Shown: piece by piece, positions 59,930 through 64,000 of the stretch
How the letters are laid out: each line of letters begins with the position of its first letter
How positions within the stretch are numbered: position 1 is the first letter of the stretch
From: Treponema sp. Marseille-Q4130
GTDB taxonomy: Bacteria; Spirochaetota; Spirochaetia; Treponematales; Treponemataceae
Reading direction: 5' to 3'
NCBI RefSeq assembly: GCF_014334325.1
Contig: NZ_JACSET010000001.1
Span: 366,910 to 430,909 of the forward strand
Length of the DNA: 64,000 nucleotides
Made by a program: the position numbers and the translations under genes
Notes under the pieces: generated by a model
Seen by the model: only the letters and a program-made list of their open reading frames with translations
The model's database searches: none
Told to the model about the DNA's origin: nothing

Positions 59930-61171
59930 ATGAAAAAAGGAAATAATCTTTTAAAGATTCTTTTGTTGTCGGGACTATTTGCATTACAAGCTAATGCCAA
60001 AACTCCTTCCAAGACGGATGCCAAAGCGGGAGCATCAAAGAAAGTTGATGCCGTGTCGGCTCCTACCGTGAGTCAGATTGATAAATGGAAAACGCTTATT
60101 AATCTGGATGATTATGTATTTAAAAATAAAAAACGGGAAAAAATAAATTACACGCCGAATTATTATAAATATATCGATCCGAACTCAAACGAAATCGTTA
60201 TCAACGGCAGAGTGTATGATTACGATGCATCGAGCGGAGCGTCCAGAACCGTTGCGGACATGATAAATCACTCCCAGACATTGAAGTATGACGGCAAAAA
60301 GGGAGTGTCCAAAGAAGTGGAAACCGATCCTAAAGTTTTGGAAGCTATGGAAATAGCGAAGAAAAAGACCAAAACGGGTCAGGAAAAAATTAATGCTATG
60401 TATTGGTCGGTTCAACCTCCCAAGGGAATCATCACAGGCGATTATTATTCCGGCAAAAAAGTGTTTGACGGCGGCTATGAAGCGTATGCGGAGGTTGTGG
60501 TTAATAATAACGAGATCGTACACATAGAGCTGAATGAAAGACCGCCGGCTACATACTATGCTTCCGAATGGGCGGGAGAAACAAAGCGCCGTTCCGGTTA
60601 CGGCTTTTTTCAGGCGAAAAGTCCGAGAACCGACTATACTCTGGTTACGCTTATAAACGGAATGAGTTATTTGGAATGGCAGGTTTTAAAGAATCAAAAA
60701 TTGGACTTCGAATACAAAACCTTATTCGGTTCATCCAACAGTGCGAGAAACGGTTTTGTCCCCTTGCTCAAAGAGATGGCGAAAGAAGTTAAAGAAAAAT
60801 CTACCGATAAAAGATATGTGGGAATCACTCAACCCTATGATTGCGGTATAAGCACAAGACTTGAAGTCATATATGAAAAAGGTCAAATAGTCGATTTACG
60901 ATACGATGAAATCTTTGCCGATGATAAAGAAGCCGTAAAAAATACTGTTTTACAGGAATTTTATCGCCAAAGTAAACTTGAATCGATCGAATATAATCGT
61001 ATGACAAATAAGAGTTTCAGAACGTTTGTGAATACGCTTCGTCGAGAAACTTTGCGTTCGCAATCCCTGACCGACTTCCCCGTTAATGCTTTAAAACTTG
61101 ATATGCCGCATATAAAAGAAGCGTATGAAAATTACTTGTTTTTAGCGGAAAAGATAAAAGATATAAAGTAA
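59930..61171 (+). CDS. Exported protein of unknown function
   Basis: 413 residues with a signal peptide (LLKILLLSGLFALQANA) and a Lys/Ala/Thr linker. The mature part contains two similar segments: GDYYSGKKVFDGGYEAYAEVVVNNNEIVHIELNERPP and GITQPYDCGISTRLEVIYEKGQIVDLRYDEIF. Both have strand-turn patterns in which a small sheet follows YxAxVxVxxxxIVxIE, reminiscent of FMN-binding-domain repeats, but the covalent FMN motif is not seen. AGGGG lies 12 nt before the ATG. Function unknown; probably periplasmic. A perfect 13-bp hairpin follows the gene. Confidence 0.7.
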   Translation: MKKGNNLLKILLLSGLFALQANAKTPSKTDAKAGASKKVDAVSAPTVSQIDKWKTLINLDDYVFKNKKREKINYTPNYYKYIDPNSNEIVINGRVYDYDASSGASRTVADMINHSQTLKYDGKKGVSKEVETDPKVLEAMEIAKKKTKTGQEKINAMYWSVQPPKGIITGDYYSGKKVFDGGYEAYAEVVVNNNEIVHIELNERPPATYYASEWAGETKRRSGYGFFQAKSPRTDYTLVTLINGMSYLEWQVLKNQKLDFEYKTLFGSSNSARNGFVPLLKEMAKEVKEKSTDKRYVGITQPYDCGISTRLEVIYEKGQIVDLRYDEIFADDKEAVKNTVLQEFYRQSKLESIEYNRMTNKSFRTFVNTLRRETLRSQSLTDFPVNALKLDMPHIKEAYENYLFLAEKIKDIK

Positions 61172-61208
61172 AAATTTAAGACAGCTGCATTGTAAGCACC
61201 GACCCCAA

Positions 61209-61242
61209 CCGGATATGTTTTTATAAACGAAAACATATCCGG
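61209..61242. terminator. Perfect hairpin after the exported-protein gene
   Basis: CCGGATATGTTTT (61209-61221) with AAAACATATCCGG (61230-61242), 8-nt loop. No long T run follows on plus, so it may be an RNA-stabilising or bidirectional terminator structure. Confidence 0.7.
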
Positions 61243-61294
61243 GGTACTTCCGCCTTTATTTTTGCGGAATCCCCGATTCCGTTAAGCGACAGCC

Positions 61295-61323
61295 TTGCCC
61301 GATATTTTATTTCACTATATTAT
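61295..61323 (+). promoter_or_regulatory. Promoter of the fliG-like gene (leaderless candidate)
   Basis: TTGCCC (61295-61300), 17 bp, TATTAT (61318-61323). Transcription would start at about 61330, immediately at ATG 61331; no Shine-Dalgarno is present. Confidence 0.55.
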
Positions 61324-61330
61324 AGACGCT

Positions 61331-62665
61331 ATGAATCTGAACGATATTCGGGCGAACGCATATAAAAACGGCGCGCGAAAGGGAGAGCGTCCCTCGGATG
61401 AGAGTGCGATGAAAGCTGCGGGGGGGCAGGTGCCGAACGAAGAAGGCAGCGCACGGGCACGGCTTTCACAATCGCCGACCGGCAGCGGATCGAACAAGCC
61501 CTTTGAAGGCGTCAATCGAAAAATTGAAAATATTTTTTCCGAAAGCAAAACCTTGTCGAAACAGGCGGCTTTGCAGAATGCGCGTAACGGAAACTTAGGC
61601 GGAAACGAAGGACTTTCCCGTGCGGCGGACACGTTGAAAAAAGGCGGCTTATTAAAAATACCGGAAAGCTCATCCGGCGACAGCGTCTACCGCCGCGTTG
61701 CAAAATTTCTTTTAATAATCGGCGTCGATGAAGCTGCAAAAGTCATGCGGCACTTGACCGAAGAGCAGACTGAAAAAATCATTCCGGAAATTGCGTCGAT
61801 CAGGAGCGTCGATCCGAAAGAGGCGTCCGAAATACTTTCCGAATTCGAAGGCTTGTTAAAACAGGCGCGGCAGAGCGGAGGCGCGGATATCGCGCGGGAA
61901 ATGCTCGAAAAAGCGTACGGTGCCGAAAAGGCCGAAGCGATGCTGCAAAAGGCGGTTTCGTCTGCGGACGGAAAACCCTTCGAATACCTTAATACGGCGG
62001 ACGGCGAGCGCGTGTATTTTTTATTAAAAGACGAATCGCCTGCGGTACAGGCGCTCGTGCTCTCTCGCATAAAGCCTGAAAAAGCTGCCGCCGTTATCGG
62101 GAAAATGGATGCAGAGGTAAAGCGCGATGTGATTTCACGTCTTGCGAAAATGCAGCCGGTTTCTCCCGATGTGCTGGCCCGCACCGACAAAGCGATATAC
62201 GAAAAATCGCTTTCGATTGCTGCGGAAAAAGCGGAATCGATCGACGGGCGGAGCGCGCTTGCCGAAATCCTCAGGCGCATGCCGCTCGCATCGGAAGACG
62301 AAATTATCGAAACGATTTCCGGAGAAGATGCCGATTTGGCAAACGACATACGGAAGCGGCTCTTTACGCTCGAAGACGTCGAAAAATCGGACGACCGTTT
62401 TATCCAGGAACTTTTGAGATCGATGAGCGAAAAAGAGGTCGCCTATCTCATCGCGGGAAAACCCGAGCCGTTTCGAAAAAAAATTTTATACAACGTTTCA
62501 AAGGGCAGAGGAGATACCGTTCTCGAAGAAGAGCAGCTTGCAAAGCCCATGTCCAAGCGCGACTGCGACGACGTAACCGGAAAATTTTTGGGTGCGATGC
62601 GGAGCGCGTATGAACAAGGTAAATTTAAAATCGACGGCCGGAACGACGGCGAATACGTGGAGTAA
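61331..62665 (+). CDS. fliG: FliG-family flagellar motor switch protein
   Basis: 444 residues. After a poorly conserved 120-residue N-terminal part come FliG-type helical repeats (RRVAKFLLIIGVDEAAKVMRHLTEEQTEKIIPEIASI; EYLNTADGERVYFLLKDESPAVQALVLSRIKPEKAAAVIGKMDAEVKRDVISRLAKM) and the C-terminal torque domain (FTLEDVEKSDDRFIQELLRSMSEKEVAYLI). Spirochaetes carry two fliG genes; the long N-terminal extension and isolated location suggest this is the secondary FliG1-type paralogue rather than the operon-encoded one (inference). The start 61331 is fixed by the promoter. The next gene follows after 3 bp. Confidence 0.85.
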   Translation: MNLNDIRANAYKNGARKGERPSDESAMKAAGGQVPNEEGSARARLSQSPTGSGSNKPFEGVNRKIENIFSESKTLSKQAALQNARNGNLGGNEGLSRAADTLKKGGLLKIPESSSGDSVYRRVAKFLLIIGVDEAAKVMRHLTEEQTEKIIPEIASIRSVDPKEASEILSEFEGLLKQARQSGGADIAREMLEKAYGAEKAEAMLQKAVSSADGKPFEYLNTADGERVYFLLKDESPAVQALVLSRIKPEKAAAVIGKMDAEVKRDVISRLAKMQPVSPDVLARTDKAIYEKSLSIAAEKAESIDGRSALAEILRRMPLASEDEIIETISGEDADLANDIRKRLFTLEDVEKSDDRFIQELLRSMSEKEVAYLIAGKPEPFRKKILYNVSKGRGDTVLEEEQLAKPMSKRDCDDVTGKFLGAMRSAYEQGKFKIDGRNDGEYVE

Positions 62666-62668
62666 CAG

Positions 62669-64000
62669 TTGAAACAATTTTATAAAGGCTTCGACCTCAT
62701 ATCGATTTCCGATATCCCCGACTGCGAATCGAAGGGATTGTATCTCCGCCATAAAAAGACGGGGCTCGAAATTTTTCATTTATTAAATAACGATGAAGAA
62801 AATCTCTTTGCATTTGCGTTTCGTACTCCCGTTGCCGATTCGACGGGAGCGCCGCACATACTCGAACACTCGGTTTTTTGCGGTTCGGAAAAATTTCCGG
62901 TCAAAGAACCTTTTGTCAATTTGATGAATCAGAGCGTGTACACGTTTTTAAATGCGATGACCTATCCCGATAAGACCGTGTATCCTGCGAGTTCGGCAAA
63001 CGAAAAAGATTATTTTCATTTGATGGACGTATATGCCGACGCGGTATTTTTTCCCTTGTTAAAAAAAGAAACTTTTTATCAGGAAGGGCACCGCCTTGAA
63101 GAAGACGGAAAGGGCGGCTATTCGATTCAGGGCGTCGTGTACAACGAAATGAAAGGAAATTATTCGTCGTTCAATTCCGTCGCTTTCGACGAACAATTCA
63201 AGAGCCTGTTTTCCGGTACCTGCTATGCAAACGATTCCGGCGGCGACCCTCTCGTCATCCCGTCATTTACCTATGAGCGATTTAAAGATTTTCATCGCTC
63301 GTATTACAGTCCGGCGAATTGTCTTTTGTTTTTATACGGAAATATAAAGACGGAAACGCAGCTCGATTTTATGCAGCAAAGCTTTTTCGATCGCCTCGAA
63401 AAAATCTATCCGGTTCCCGATGTGCCGAAAAGTTTTCCCGCCTTCGGCGAAAACTTCCGAAAACTTGAAGAGCCGAAAGCGATGAGCGAAGAAGCGGTCG
63501 TCTATGCGGCCGGCCCCGCGTCGGATGCGAAAAAATCGAACGTAACGCTCAACTGGCGATACGGTCTTTCATCGAATATCGACGATACGATGGAAGTGAT
63601 TTTTTTGCTGCAGCTTCTCGCAGGAAACGACAGCTCTCCGGTCGCAAAGGCTTTGACCGATTCGCGTTTGGGCGAACGGCTCGCCGCAGGCGGAGGCGCC
63701 GAAGCGTTTTGTCAAATGCTCTATTTCGGTTTGAGCGGCGTCGATAAAAAAGATGCCGATGCGGTAAAAAAATTAATAATTTCTACGCTTGTCGATTTGT
63801 GTGAAAACGGCATTCCGAAAAACGATATCGATGCGGCAGTCCTTGCCGTCGATTTTGCAAACCGCGAAGTCGTGCGCGTGCGGGGCGATCCCTTTTCTCT
63901 CGAACTCGCCGATCGTGCACTGAACGGCTGGAACTACGGCGCATCTCCCGCATCGACGCTCGACTACCGCTCAGCTTTCGATAGGGTCAAGCGAAAAATC
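62669..64000 (+). CDS. M16-family zinc metallopeptidase, PreP-like (3' end outside window)
   Basis: 444 codons visible, open to the right edge. TTG 62669 is chosen because GGAG lies 8 nt upstream and the protein aligns from there (KQFYKGFDLISISDIPDCESKG). The inverted zinc motif H63-x2-E66-H67 in APHILEHSVFCGS and the downstream Glu in VVYNEMKGNYSS mark pitrilysin/insulinase family M16, and the arrangement SVYTFLNAMTYPDKTVYPASS is typical of M16C presequence-protease-like enzymes of about 970 residues. It degrades peptides. It starts 3 bp after the fliG-like stop, probably one transcript. Confidence 0.9.
   Translation, partial: MKQFYKGFDLISISDIPDCESKGLYLRHKKTGLEIFHLLNNDEENLFAFAFRTPVADSTGAPHILEHSVFCGSEKFPVKEPFVNLMNQSVYTFLNAMTYPDKTVYPASSANEKDYFHLMDVYADAVFFPLLKKETFYQEGHRLEEDGKGGYSIQGVVYNEMKGNYSSFNSVAFDEQFKSLFSGTCYANDSGGDPLVIPSFTYERFKDFHRSYYSPANCLLFLYGNIKTETQLDFMQQSFFDRLEKIYPVPDVPKSFPAFGENFRKLEEPKAMSEEAVVYAAGPASDAKKSNVTLNWRYGLSSNIDDTMEVIFLLQLLAGNDSSPVAKALTDSRLGERLAAGGGAEAFCQMLYFGLSGVDKKDADAVKKLIISTLVDLCENGIPKNDIDAAVLAVDFANREVVRVRGDPFSLELADRALNGWNYGASPASTLDYRSAFDRVKRKI

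Overview
The window looks like a chromosomal segment of an anaerobic, host-associated spirochaete, most likely a Treponema of medium GC content. This is inference from gene content: a spirochaete-style FliG-like protein, hybrid-cluster protein, a giant acyl-CoA dehydratase activase, a TAXI-type TRAP transporter, a threonyl-tRNA synthetase without a TGS domain, many exported or lipidated proteins with no recognisable function, and frequent GTG/TTG starts. The backbone has roughly balanced base composition. A clearly AT-rich island runs from about 34.3 to 49.1 kb.

Left part (1-34.2 kb), mostly plus strand: an RclA-like flavin disulfide oxidoreductase (cut by the edge), a Thermoanaerobacter-type secondary alcohol dehydrogenase, a COG0523 GTPase and a four-cysteine ribosomal protein L28. 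Next come a PhnP-like phosphodiesterase divergent from an operon of PRPP synthetase, FGGY kinase and HAD phosphatase, then a metallo-beta-lactamase-fold hydrolase, tRNA-Arg(CCT), and a fused TRAP permease with its TAXI binding lipoprotein. A flavodoxin/DUF4491/AraC cluster, an alpha/beta hydrolase, a Crp/Fnr regulator divergent from hcp, the 1519-residue activase, gap, several Treponema-type exported proteins and thrS complete this part.

Central island (34.3-49.1 kb), all minus strand: a polymorphic-toxin archive. Only one RHS core fragment is present, at the upstream end (47989-49062), and it is truncated at its 5' side. Downstream lie six orphan toxin-tip genes. Each is built on a nearly identical 297-298-bp module: a palindrome, an untranslated stretch, a 34-codon leader and the RHS junction motif NLYAYGANNPVRYIDPDG. 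Each module is then joined to a different AT-rich tail and one or more small putative immunity genes. Recognisable tails are a TNT-like NAD+ glycohydrolase, a caspase-fold peptidase and a C39/papain-like peptidase. Partial modules and broken genes mark the far end of the array.

Right part (49.2-64 kb): a SPOR protein, an FGE/SUMF1-like lipoprotein, coaE-polA, ThpR, a tannase-like lipoprotein, a PfkB kinase, an exported protein of unknown function, a FliG-family gene and the start of an M16 metallopeptidase. Between 49 and 53 kb the intergenic DNA is dense in perfect inverted repeats. The most striking is a two-unit structured repeat (52334-52657) that runs into the 3' end of coaE; its arms change sequence between units but stay complementary within each unit.

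Other themes: a dispersed palindromic element usually found in 5' leaders; duplicated 3' ends of gap and coaE separated by hairpins; several genes whose -10 box lies 6-8 nt from the ATG with no Shine-Dalgarno (leaderless candidates); and over-representation of the word AATTATTAA.
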